Below, one piece after another: positions 42,190 through 55,349 of a stretch of DNA of 64,000 bases (the first letter of the stretch is position 1; each line of letters starts with the position of its first letter). Below the pieces are notes generated by a model that saw only the letters and a program-made list of their open reading frames with translations, was not told where the DNA came from and did not search any database. This stretch comes from Rutpela maculata (lineage: Eukaryota > Arthropoda > Insecta > Coleoptera > Cerambycidae). The stretch is taken from the NCBI GenBank assembly GCA_936432065.2, contig OW386293.2:64130265-64194264 (forward strand). Reading direction: 5' to 3'. The translations under genes and the position numbers were made by a program.

Positions 42190-44157
42190 TCAATTTCGTG
42201 TTAATGCGTCTGCAGTGATATTATTTACACCCGGACGATGTTTGATAGTGAATGAGTACTCTTGGATGAGAAGTGACCAGCGATATATACGATTATTCGC
42301 GAATCGGTTTTTCATAAGAAAACATAGAGCAGCATGATCGGTTTCTAATGTGAAATGAGCAGCTGTTAAGTAAAAAGATAGTTTAGATATTGCATATACA
42401 ATACTTAACATTTCGAGCTCTCCGACTGAATAGCGAGTTTCATAGGGCTTGGGAATCCTAGAAATAAAACATATGGGCGTCTCTACCCCCCCTTGGTACT
42501 GTACTAACTCAGCCGCTACTATCGACTCTGAAGCATCAGTTCTTAATATGAAAGGCAATTTAAAATCAGGACTATGAAGTAAAAGGTTGTCATGAAAATT
42601 TATTTTTAATTTGTTAAAGGCAGTTTCTCTGCGTTCATTCCATTCCCACTTTGTTTCTTTTCTTAAAAGTTCTATTAGAGGAACTTCAAGTTCTGATAGC
42701 CTTGGTATAAACTTTTTATAATAGTTCAATACCCCCAGAAAACCGCGTAATGTTTTTAAATTGGTAGGACGAGGATAGTCCTTTATCTCTCTTACCCGAT
42801 CTTCCCCGATATTTATACCTGTTTGAGTTATCTTGTATCCTAAATATTTAACAGAAGTCTGATAAAATTCACACTTTTCAATGTTAAGCTTTAAACCTGC
42901 TTTATTTAAAACGTTTAAAATTGTATCTAGGTGTTCACCATGTTTTTCTATTGTTTCAAAGAAAATTAGGATGTCATCTACATAGTGAAAACAAAATTCT
43001 TCAAAGCGATCGAGAATACTTTGCATTGCCCGAACGAGTGCTGAACTTGCGCTTTGTAGACCAAAAGGTACCACCTTAAATTGAAAAACGTGTCCGTCGA
43101 CACTAAATCCAGTATACCTCCGAGAATCCGGATGAAGCGGAATTAACCAAAAGGAATTTTTTAAATCAAGTTTAGAAAAAACTGTGTTTTTCCCTAATCT
43201 GGATAATATTGACTGTATGTTCTGTGGTGAATCGAATTGTGATTTTGTTAACGTATTTAGGACGCGTGCATCTAAACATAATCTTATTGAGTCATTTTTC
43301 TTTTTAACTATTACCAACGGATTAATGTAATTTGTTTTTGCCGATTCAATTATATCGGATTGTAACATGTTTTGTAACTCATTTTTCACTTGTTCTCTGT
43401 ACTTAAAAGGAATAGGATAATTTTTGCTTTTAAATGGTTTTGTTTCATCTACTTGTAGTTTATGAATATAACCTGTTGCAACTCTTGGTTCATAATTTAT
43501 TAGTGGGATATTTTTTTGTAAAAGTTCATGAATAATTCTTTCATATTTAAGTGGACATTTTATATCAATATTGGGCATAATATTATTACTATTTATAACA
43601 TATGTGAGTACGCTTCCTATCATATATTCCGCATTTTTATTTTTGATACAGGTGGTCATTGTGCCAACCTTGTATCCCGCATTGACTTTATTGTCATTTA
43701 ATTCATTAATTACCGCATTTTTTTCATTTATTAATACATTTTTTCCGACATGGGTGGTCACTGTGCCAGCCTTATGTCCCGCATTGACTTGATCGTCATT
43801 TTTATTTAATATAACCTCATTTTTACTCCATATAGGTAACGTTTTACCTTGAAAATTAAGTAATCTTCTTCCCAAATCAATATTAGCCCTCAACTTATAT
43901 AGAATATCTTCACCTAGAATAATGTCAAAACTTAATTCAGATACTACAAATAGCTCACATTCAAAGGAATAGTTTTCTACTTTAAAAGATGTTTGCAAAA
44001 TCCTGCTGCTCTCAGAAAATTTCCTGCGATTAGCGTTGATTAATTGTATTTTTGAAATTTTTATACATTTTTGTGCAAATTTATCTTTATTTTTGTTATA
44101 TAAACTTTCGTTAATCATTGATATTTCTGAACCGCAATCAATGAGTGCATCTAACAT
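42190..44157 (-). CDS. gypsy protease, reverse transcriptase and RNase H
   Basis: The frame has 655 residues. An aspartic protease site lies at the start (ALIDCGSE; most relatives have D-T/S-G), with the flap and ILGED at about residue 80. A linker of about 100 residues holds two repeats of a VNAGxKxGTxTT motif (about residues 124-135 and 158-169). RT spans about 245-440, with the first catalytic Asp in FSKLDLKNSF (331), PFGLQSA, and YVDD at 392-395. RNase H follows with TDASE (541), ELE (about 580) and TDHAA (607). The first ATG (44157) is probably not a real start: the frame stays open upstream apart from a TAA at 44164-44166 that falls inside the protease head, and it overlaps gag. It ends with TGA before integrase. 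Confidence 0.9.
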   Translation of the reverse strand: MLDALIDCGSEISMINESLYNKNKDKFAQKCIKISKIQLINANRRKFSESSRILQTSFKVENYSFECELFVVSELSFDIILGEDILYKLRANIDLGRRLLNFQGKTLPIWSKNEVILNKNDDQVNAGHKAGTVTTHVGKNVLINEKNAVINELNDNKVNAGYKVGTMTTCIKNKNAEYMIGSVLTYVINSNNIMPNIDIKCPLKYERIIHELLQKNIPLINYEPRVATGYIHKLQVDETKPFKSKNYPIPFKYREQVKNELQNMLQSDIIESAKTNYINPLVIVKKKNDSIRLCLDARVLNTLTKSQFDSPQNIQSILSRLGKNTVFSKLDLKNSFWLIPLHPDSRRYTGFSVDGHVFQFKVVPFGLQSASSALVRAMQSILDRFEEFCFHYVDDILIFFETIEKHGEHLDTILNVLNKAGLKLNIEKCEFYQTSVKYLGYKITQTGINIGEDRVREIKDYPRPTNLKTLRGFLGVLNYYKKFIPRLSELEVPLIELLRKETKWEWNERRETAFNKLKINFHDNLLLHSPDFKLPFILRTDASESIVAAELVQYQGGVETPICFISRIPKPYETRYSVGELEMLSIVYAISKLSFYLTAAHFTLETDHAALCFLMKNRFANNRIYRWSLLIQEYSFTIKHRPGVNNITADALTRN

Positions 44158-44458
44158 TAAACCTTAAACATCTAAATTAACCATTGGTAGGTGATTTTGT
44201 TTTGTTTCATATAAATTTCCGTTTTCATCGTCCGTTGTGATAAATTCGCGAGCGTGACAATATTTGGAGGTTAAAACACTTCTACTCAAAATTCCTGTTG
44301 TGGATTGTTGATTTGAACTTGTGTCTCGATCGTGTGCATGTCTTGTTGTGTTTGTTGTATATTTCTTCCCTGTACGTTTGTATTCGCTACCTGTGCATAA
44401 GTTCTTGTATCCTTCTGCTGTTCGTAATTCCCTTGTGACCTGTCTTGTCGACTCTGAT

Positions 44459-44975
44459 TTATTTTTGTTGATTATAATAATTTCCGTTTTGATTTGCTCT
44501 TTGTTGATTATAATAGTTTCCATTTTCATTTGTTCTTTGTTGGTTATAATAATTTCTGTTTTGCTGATTGTTATACTTTTGTTGGTTTCCATTGTAATTC
44601 TGGTTGTTATTGTAGTTGTATTTTCTTTGTTCATAAATTTGACCAGTGTCATAGTTTTTGTTCCTATCATCGTAGTTTCTGTTTTTGTTTTCAATATTCC
44701 TGTTATCTGGCTGTGCGTTTCTTTTCCATCCTGTGCGATGGTCATCTATACTTCTTATGTAATCAATTAAACTTTCTAGTGTTGTTATCCTCTGCGTGAT
44801 AATAACACTATGTATATCCTCTGTGAAGTGTCGTGCCAGGTATCTTACCATTTCAGCTTCCGTAAAGGTTGGTTCAAGGTGCTTAACATTGTATACCTTC
44901 CGTAGTATGTAGTTTTCCCTCGATATTCCCATGTTTTCGTTGTACCTTCCATTGAAGAGATTCAACCTAATCTTT
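44459..44975 (-). CDS. gypsy gag, C-terminal fragment
   Basis: About 170 residues without an N-terminus. The first part (LNLFNGRYNENMG, YILRKVYNVKHLEP, MVRYLARHF) is capsid-like and resembles gypsy gag. It is followed by a low-complexity Asn/Gln/Tyr-rich tail with a 13-residue repeat (NENGNYYNQQRAN). No CCHC zinc knuckle is seen, so the tail may serve in RNA binding. It ends NYYNQQK. The pol frame overlaps and lies in another register (44745-44164), implying a +1 (or -2) shift from gag to pol. The fragment runs back into a (TA)n tract at 44975, so the 5' two-thirds of gag and the 5' LTR are gone. Confidence 0.75.
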
Positions 44976-45000
44976 ATATATATGTATATATATATATATA
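44976..45000. repeat. (TA)n tract
   Basis: A short TA/TATG tract joining the truncated gag to the foldback MITE at 45001. Confidence 0.85.
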
Positions 45001-45742
<742 letters not shown>

Positions 45743-46324
45743 AGGAATGCGAGATCCATGTATAAATGTACATACCTGTTTTAGGAAAATTCGTTGAAAA
45801 AGTAAATATGTTTATTACGAGATTCTACACATTGTAGCATTCCGAGATCCAAAGATATATACTTCTATATACTTAGAAAACTACGAAGAAAACGAGATCC
45901 GACGATGTTGCCACATTTTGGATCTCGCATGATATAGGTAACAATATTGTATATAAACAGTTCTATTTATAGCACAAGGTCGTTTAACGTACTACAATAG
46001 TAAATAATACGTGAAACGTTAGCAGGTAGCCACTGACTTTAGCACCCTTTTTAATAAAATTGAAGTGGGTCGATCAATTACAGTACTTCTAGTAAAAATT
46101 GGAGAGCTAATAATAATGTGTTTATATTTTATGTCGGTTTACCTTAAAATACGTAGGTAGCAAGTTCTAATTTTGTGAAATCTTGCATCTAAACTGTATA
46201 TAGTGGTATTTAATTTCGGCAAAAATACTAATAAATCTAGAGTAAATAAAAAGCGTACTTTCAGGTGGATTTATGAATCATGACGGATATTGGGTCTTGC
46301 TATTTTCTATTTCGTATAGCATGC

Positions 46325-48140
46325 TGATTTTTGCAAGCTTTTATTTAACTTGCAATGTTTGTTTTTTTCTATGTTAGTTTAGGTCAAATTTTGCAATTGA
46401 ATTTTAAAACAGTTATCCCCAACCGATTGAGCTGAAATTTTGCATACACGTTTAGTTTGAATGACAATGCATGGTTAGCTAAGTGACGTCATTCTAAATC
46501 CAATATGGCGGACTCCCAAAGATGGAGGACCAGTTCTTTTTTATGCACCCCCCATGATATGGGTATCAAATGAGAGGGTTTGCTGAGAAGAATACAAACA
46601 TAAAATAACGTCACACTAAATTCAATATGGTGGATTTCCAAAGATGGCGGACCAGCTATTTTTTATGCACCCCCATGATATGGGTGTCAAATGAAAGGGC
46701 TTGCTGAGAAGAATACGGAGACGTGATTCCAAATCCAATATGGCGAACTCCCAAAGATGGCGGACCAGTTTATTTTATGATATGGATATCAAATGAAAGG
46801 GATTTGCTGAGAAGAATACGAAAATAAAATTCCGTCATTCCAAATCCAATATGGCGGACTCCCAAAGATGGCGGATCAGTTATTTTTTATGCACCCCCAT
46901 GATATGGGTATCAAATGAAAGGGTTTGCGCCATTCCAAATCCAATATGGCGGACTCCCAAATATGGCGGACCAGTTATTTTTTATGCACCCCCATGATAT
47001 GGGTATCAAATGAAAGGGTTTGCTGAGAAGAATACGAATATAAAATGACGTCACACTAAATTCAATATGGCTAACGCCTCAAGATAGCGGACAATTTTTT
47101 TTAGGTTTAACACTATAATTTGATCGTATAGTGTAGTGAATGACAATGTAGTGAATGACAATGCATGGCTAGCTAAGTGACAGCATTCTAAATCCAATAT
47201 GGCGGACTCCCAAAGATGGGCAGACCAGTTATTTTTTATGCACCCCCATGATATGGGTATCAAATGAAAGGGTTTGCTGAGAATACGAAAATAAGATGAC
47301 GTCATTCCAAATCCAATATGGCGGACTCCTAAAGATGGCGGACCAGTTATTTTTTATGCACCCCCATGATATGGGTATCAATTGAAAGGGTTTGTTGAGA
47401 AGAATACGAAAATAAAATGACGTCACACTAAATTCAATCTGGCGGACTCCCAAAGATGGCAGACCAGTTATTTTTATGCACCCCCATGATATGGGTATCA
47501 AATGAAAGGGTTTTTGAGAAGAATACGAAAATAAAATGATGTCACACTAAATTCAATATGGCGGACACCCCAAGATGGCGGTCAAATTTTTTTAGTTTTA
47601 ACACTATAATTTGATCGTATAGTGTATTCACTCATACGTTGCATTCTAAGAAATGGAGAAGGATTCAGTTTAAACTATAAGTTTTATATCGGATAGGAAC
47701 GACGCAATGAATATATAAAACTAATTAAGGCGTAGCTAAAAATTTAAAAACTGAGTTAAATTTAAAAAAACATTTTTAAAAACAAGCTTTTATTTAACTG
47801 CTCTAATAGGAAGAAAATAAACTTTAAATTAAGTCAAACCCATCAATTTATTACATTATACAATGTATATGATATGAAAGCTTGTTGCGAGATTTACCTG
47901 TGTAAATAAACAAGAATACAATATGTAACTTGATCTTGACATAAGTAATTCTAAGAAAAAATGTATGTATTTCATAAAATAAATTTACACAGGTAAATCT
48001 CGCGATAAGCTTTTGTATCATATAAATTGTATAATGTAATAAATCGATGGGTTTGATTTAATTTAAAGTTTATTTTCTTCTTTTTAGAGCATTTAAATAA
48101 AAAGGTTGTTTTTAAAAATGTTTTTTTAATTTAATTTTTA
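46325..48140 (-). mobile_element. Family B repeat, copy B2, with a long tandem array
   Basis: In inverted orientation: tail (GCTTTTATTTAACTTGCAATG at 46339), tandem array (46483-47600), then the hairpin (47757-48140). The array has about ten units near 121 bp, each with TGACGTCA or a variant, CCAATATGGCGGACTCC, AAAGATGGCGGACCAG, CACCCCCATGATATGGGTAT and CAAATGAAAGGG. The hairpin arms of about 155 bp share CAAACCCATC and TTTACACAGGTAAATCTCGC with their complements. Open frames across the array are repeat translations only. Confidence 0.75.
46483..47600 (+). repeat. About 121-bp tandem array (family B minisatellite)
   Basis: Units begin near 46483, 46607, 46720, 46830, 46928, 47047, 47180, 47297, 47419 and 47538. 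Two are shortened (46720 and 46830). Each carries two ATGGCGG words on the plus strand and most carry TGACGTCA or TGACGTCAT. Confidence 0.85.
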
Positions 48141-48454
48141 TATCCGATTTAATCAAATCAAATGGGTGTATTAAAACCAGAGAAAATTCTTTATTAATTA
48201 ATTAATTAATTTATTTTTTATTTATTTATTCTTTATTTATTAATGATTATCACTGTACAAAAACTTTTTTCCACAGATACCGTTTCATAACAAACTACCA
48301 ATAAAACAATTTGTATCAATTCAGCATGCAATAATATTATTTTATCATACAAACTTTTTTCTTGACTAGAATCTATTACCTAGTTAAATATTTTTTTAAT
48401 GTATAATATTTAAACAAAAACATTCACAAAAGAAAGACATACAATACGCAGGGA

Positions 48455-48655
48455 AAAATGACGAACATTGTAATTATAAGATGGCTAGCGGAAAAACACA
48501 CTATATGTTAAAGAAATATTACCCCCATTGTGGAATTATAAACATACTCCATGTAAATTTACACTAGTAGGCATAATATTTCTCTAACATATAGTGTATT
48601 TTTCCTCTAACCATGTTATAATTACACTGTAAATGTTCATCATTTTTTCCTGTGT
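48455..48655. repeat. Inverted repeat, about 75-bp arms
   Basis: ATGACGAACATTGTAATTAT and GGAAAAACACACTATATGTTA on the left match, in complement, TAACATATAGTGTATTTTTCC and ATAATTACACTGTAAATGTTC on the right. Probably a small foldback MITE. Confidence 0.65.
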
Positions 48656-48859
48656 ACCTCGCGCTTTTTTTGACCACCCGAATATCTAAAGCAAAATTGG
48701 TTTTCTTCCCATTTTAGTTGAAATTTACCAAGAATAAAGACGCACTAGTATAAAAATATTTGTTTTAATCGCCCCCATAAGTAAAAATCTAAAATTGTCA
48801 TGTCAGGTCCCCTATCGGCCACTTCTCCCAGTTCAGTTATCCCCAAATTTATTATTTAG

Positions 48860-49330
48860 TTAGGTAACAACGTTAGAATAATGGACTTGACAACCATCCC
48901 GTTGAAAATACATTAATTGTCGGTAATCAAGAGGCAAATCAAATAAATCATCGCAGAGGAAATGTCTCAACATATTCACATATGTGTGCTGATTAACGTT
49001 ACTATTAAAAAAATATGGGTCTATTATTCCATAAGTAATAGCACACCACACGTTTACTTTAACGAAATATCGATTAACGATTTCGATAATTCGAAATTCG
49101 AAAATGAGGATTAGTATCGCTCTAATATTGAATATGTTGCGAAACCGTCCCGTGGTAGAAGCTGTTTCTTCACTATAGTTCCAAATTATTATTAAAAATG
49201 TATTTAAAGGCATGTACTTTATGTTCCCTAAAAATCTTTTTGAATGTGTGATTTGCTGATACCTATTTGAGGCGACCGTCTCCTCAAGTAAAGTTTTGAA
49301 TTATCTTCTGCTGAATCCAAAGCTAACCGA
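48860..49330 (-). pseudogene. Relic of a Tc1/mariner-superfamily (DDE_3-type) transposase
   Basis: The longest frame (49213-48860 minus, 117 residues) contains VNVWCAI, GIIDPYFF, NVNQHTYVNML, LPLDYRQ and YFQRDGCQVHYSNVV. This is the pattern around the second catalytic Asp (the D of QxDG) in insect mariner-like transposases. Just upstream in other frames are SPQIGISKSHIQ and FKKIFREHKVHAFKY, resembling the helix-turn-helix and linker of the same proteins. Frameshifts and stops separate these parts, and the first and third acidic residues and the C-terminus are not found. It is inactive. Its own terminal repeats were not identified; it may or may not belong to element E. Confidence 0.7.
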
Positions 49331-50263
49331 GAAGTAACATCATCATATACTACAGTTTTCCAGTTTTCAAAATAAATTTTTTGATCACCTTTCTAATATC
49401 ATTACGGGAGGAAACTCTTTCTTTTATGTAGCGGTGACTTTTATCTCACATAACATTGTATAAATTATATTTTTTATTGCAGCGTTAATATTTTTGGCAA
49501 AAAATACTCTTAAATAATTTCTGACAAAAATTGATGACTTACTACTGTATTGACATTGAAGTTTTTATTAATGATTTATCCGTTTTAAATCAAGCAAACA
49601 TTTTTATTCCTTTGGCATTTTTCTGTAAAATTAACATGAAAACTTTGTTTGCTCTAGTTTACGATATTAAGAACACACTGTATTGATATTGAAGTTTTAT
49701 TTATAATTTTTCCGTTTTTCCGTTTTCCAATTTTTTAAATTTCTTTGGCATTTTTTTGTAAAATTAAAAATAAAGAATATTTCAGTCTTGTTAACTCAAT
49801 GTATATTCGCAAAGATCCAAGAACCTATCTGACAAATAAAAGTTAAGTTATCTGTTCTTGTATATATACTTTCAAAAGTCACTGGTCACTTTCTGCATTA
49901 ACCGAGATCCGCTCGTTCTGCACCTGCGTGGTGTTGTATGTATATAGGCCTTTGAAACAAGTGCTTAGTCATGTATCACTTCAAATGAGATCCGTGCAGT
50001 GTTTCAATTTTTCGGATACCGTATTCATGCATTTTGCTACTTAAAATATATACAAAAACGAGCGGTGTGCCCCCTGGGTCAATTGTGTCGAACTATTTTT
50101 ATATACAAGCTGGGTAAAATTGCGGATTGCGAGATCCGGCTATTATAGGTTATGTACGCGACCTAAATACACCAAAAAGCTGTGAGATCCGGCTTTCGGA
50201 TCTCAGGATCTCGCAATCCGCAAGTTTGATCATATACAGATCTCATATTCCGCCGTCAGACAT

Positions 50264-51900
<1,637 letters not shown>

Positions 51901-52152
51901 GAATTCAGCATTTCAGGAACCGACTACTGAGACGGATTTGTTTGCACCATTGCAAACTTTCTCATGCTCTGATACTGACAGCACAGGGATAACATTTTTG
52001 GTGTTTGTCAAGATTTATTGATACTTGGTATCTGGCGTCCAACTCTTGTAAATTCAATTGAAAAATTGTTATGGTTTACAAATAATAATTATCAATATTC
52101 AAATTCAAATTTCCAAATCAACACAACCATTTGTAAACACATAATAATATAA

Positions 52153-52159
<7 letters not shown>

Positions 52160-52227
<68 letters not shown>
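52160..52227. repeat. (TA)n microsatellite
   Basis: About 33 TA units, followed by GTATATATAGTACC. Confidence 0.95.
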
Positions 52228-52230
<3 letters not shown>

Positions 52231-52509
52231 TATATATAGTACCAAGAGCGGCGACCTCTAGCCTTAGTGGGCTATACTAACTGTTTATGAAATAGGATTT
52301 GAAGGAAACAACTACTCAGCGGGCAAATACCCCGACCTGCATTGAATTACACCTTTAAATCGTGATCAGTAACCAACTATCATTTGTCTGTTCCTAACCA
52401 GACATAGACTGGTTTCGATGTTCTCCTCAGTATGCCATAGGTCATGGAACAGACAAATGACAGTGGTCAACTTGCTAGTCTTATACAAACTGAATCAAAT
52501 GAAGTGACG

Positions 52510-53150
52510 GTTGCATAAGACCCTCCATTTGTTTTTTGCTATTTTCTTTTTTTTAAGGCCCCACAGCAAAAAAAAAAGTGAGGAGCCTTCCAACAACGAC
52601 ACATGTTTGGCTATATCTCTAAAACGGCCCAATAAATCAAAATTATACAAGATATAAAAAATAAAGAATATTATTTTTTCTATCGATTGGTATATTATTT
52701 GTATATGTTATTTGTTTATATAAAGCCGTCAGTGGCGTACAAAGAGAAAGCTGCACATGTGCATAATGAATTTATTTAAAATAATTTGTTATTGTTGTTA
52801 CAAATAATAATAATGTAATAATTTTGAATAGGTACCTACCATCAATATTTTCGCAGTTTTTAACAATAAAAATAAATTATTTTAAATAAATTCATTATGC
52901 ACATGTGCAGCTTTCTCTTTGTACGCCACTGACGGCTTTATATAAACAAATAATAATACAAATAAGATACCAATCGATAGAAAAAATAATGGTCTTCATT
53001 TTATATATCTTGTAGAATTTTGATTTATTGGGTCGTTTTAGAAGTATAGCCAAACATGTGTCGTTGTTGGAAGGCTAATCACCCTGTTTTTTGCTGTGGG
53101 GCCTTAAAAAAAAGAAAATAGCAAAAAGCAAATGGAGGGTCGTATGCAAA
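52510..53150. mobile_element. 640-bp foldback MITE
   Basis: Arms of about 280 bp. The outer ends TTGCATA-GACCCTCCATTTG match in inverted orientation. Inner anchors are AGCCAAACATGTGTCG, CAATCGATAG and GCACATGTGCAGCTTTCTC with their complements. The central spacer of about 70 bp is AT-rich. No TSD was established. Confidence 0.8.
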
Positions 53151-53759
53151 ATTTTATACTCTATCGAATGGCGCCAAGATCATTCCTCTAGCTCCTACCG
53201 TATTTGAGAAAAAAATATATATATAGGCAGATACAGGTTGCCCCTTTGAGGGGGGCAGGAGGAGCAGGTATGGTTTCTCGAGGTGGGTCTTTTCCAAAAT
53301 CTACTTATTTTGACTAGTTCTGTTCATGGTTAAAAGGATTTACTATTACTCAAAAGTGGAAATATCAAAACACCTAAGTCACTAAGCTATAACTCGTTTT
53401 TTGATTATAATGACCTTTTGAGTAGGACATTTTTTGACGGCTTTGAGATTTTGAAACATCAGTATATCATTATTAATTTTATATCAAATTCAGCTTGTGA
53501 CAACGAAACCCCCACGGAAGTCACAATAAGCGTATTAATGCACTCTACTAATACTGAATAATGTTGTATAGCAAACAGAAACAAAACACTATTAATAAAG
53601 TTGGACGCCAGATGGATTAGACCATCAATAAAAAAAAAACTGACAGGCGAAATCACTCGTCACTGTCTAATCAAGCCAGAGCACAAGAAAATCTGCAATC
53701 GTGCAGACAAATCCCTCCCAGTAGTCGGTGGTTCCTGTGGATAAATTCTTGATTTGGCA

Positions 53760-55290
53760 AAAGCAAATAAAACAGTAAATGAAAAAAAATAATTATAAAT
53801 TTAATGTTCTGAATGGTTGTCTTTTCAAACTATAAGATTTACAAAATACTATGAACTAAACAATTTAAAGAAAATAAAAATTGGCCTTTTGTTTTATTTG
53901 AATTTGGTTGCAACCTGTATTAAGGAAAATTGAAGAAAATGAAAATGTTTGTCTTTTATGGTACCTTGCAAATTTTATTTATTTAAAACTTTTACCTCCA
54001 CCCTCGAGCTCAGACGTCCCTCACTGAAATGATGGTACTTCTATATTCAGAATCTGTGAGGACACGGTATCCAAATCAGCTACTTTCAGGTCCTGGGTAA
54101 ATTTCTTGTTTGAAATCGATGAGAAAACACTTTATTTTAAATTGCACTTGTCGATGCACTGGGAATAATTATGTACCTAAAGGTAAATACCTTTTTGGTT
54201 GACAAGTATAACTGTAACCACACAGCTCTACTACTCTATAAATACTTGGGACTTCGAATTTTATATTAACTATAACAAATTTTAATTTAATAACGAAGAA
54301 TACTTATTTTTTTTTTTGATTTCTCAAAACTCTTGTCACGTTTTTATCAATATCAAACTCTCTTCTTGTCGGATTCTAATATATAACTTTTTGGCATCTT
54401 AATAAATATTCTAGTTTTATATAAAATTTTCTTAATACTACTTAAAACTGAATTAAAAAAACCACTCAGAACTTGCATTTAACTCTAACGCATATATAAA
54501 CAGTATTTAAACACATTATAAATAATTCAAATTGAAATCAATGAGTATCAATTCCTTTCTTCTCATAAACACATGGTCAGAAGTCTAAGTACAAAGGTAA
54601 TACCCCACAAAAATCTTACTAGAAACAACTATTATAATACCCTCTCACAGCTGAATAATAATTCATGGCCTGGCAAAGCTTTTAAATAAAGTCCTCACAA
54701 GGTTATAGCCGGAGTGGCCCAAAATCAACTTTTCTGATGTGAAAACGCTCCCCTAAACCAACAAACCTTAGAAAATCCTAGATGAGGAGTGCATACAGGT
54801 ACCAGTCTTTAACAAAAGTTCATATGACCTCATTAAGAGCAGTTATTTTAACAAACCCACACTAATCGATATTCTTCGAGAAGAGTTGCACAAATCATTT
54901 TAATTAGTCAATTTGGGATGTTTTTCTACTTAATTTTCACATTTCAAAATGTTCCCCCATGCACAAATGTCCCTTTTATTAGGTTTGATTATTTTAATTA
55001 GTTTATTTGCAAGCACAATATGAGGTATAACATCTTAAAACTAGTAAAAACTTATATTAACAAAAGCGCATATATTTCATATTCAATTACGTCACACTTA
55101 CTACCAGTTACCATATTTAATGTTTTAATAATGGTCATTCACCTGAACCTATACAGAGAGAGACTCGTGTATGCAAAATTGTCTGGAGAATAGAATAGAG
55201 ACTTGCAATGAGTATTTAACCTCCAGTCTATAAGCTTCAATGTTGCAACCCCTCTGGCTACAACTGTTTATTAAGTCATGATGGTGGATG
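53760..55290. other. Noncoding stretch, nothing recognised
   Basis: AT-rich, with short frames only. No similarity to other parts of the window was noticed. Confidence 0.45.
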
Positions 55291-55296
55291 ACATAG

Positions 55297-55298
<2 letters not shown>

Positions 55299-55344
<46 letters not shown>
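55299..55344. repeat. (TA)n microsatellite at the left end of element D
   Basis: About 23 TA units. Confidence 0.95.

Positions 55345-55349
<5 letters not shown>

Larger units (their letters stand above)
38622..44975 (-). mobile_element. Ty3/gypsy LTR retrotransposon, 5' truncated, broken
   Basis: On the minus strand the order is gag fragment, protease, reverse transcriptase, RNase H, integrase, polypurine tract and one putative LTR. PR-RT-RH-IN order and the RT motif YVDD place it in Ty3/gypsy. Gag is cut at 44975, where a (TA)n tract and a foldback MITE begin, and no second LTR is in the window. Two in-frame stops (44164-44166 and 42190-42192) interrupt the pol frame. This copy is therefore not expected to be autonomous, although most of the coding sequence is intact. 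There is no env-like frame after integrase. Confidence 0.9.
51911..53745. mobile_element. 1.8-kb inverted-repeat element containing a second palindrome
   Basis: About 145 bp at the left (CAGGAACCGACTACTG, GGATTTGTTTGCAC, GGCGTCCAACTCTTG) recur as the complement at 53598-53745 (GTTGGACGCCAGATGG, GTGCAGACAAATCC, CAGTAGTCGGTGGTTCC). Inside are a (TA)n tract (52160-52227) and a separate palindrome (52510-53150). A GTGACAACGAAACC segment at 53497 is similar to the palindrome arms near 17492 and 21284. No coding frame. Confidence 0.6.

Noticed and set aside
44321..44799. Plus-strand frames of 149 and 101 codons rich in Val, Ile and Phe
   Set aside because: Antisense of the Asn/Gln-rich gag tail; not a membrane protein.
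46483..47600. CRISPR-like array
   Set aside because: The repeated unit is continuous with no unique spacers. It is a eukaryotic minisatellite in a family B element.
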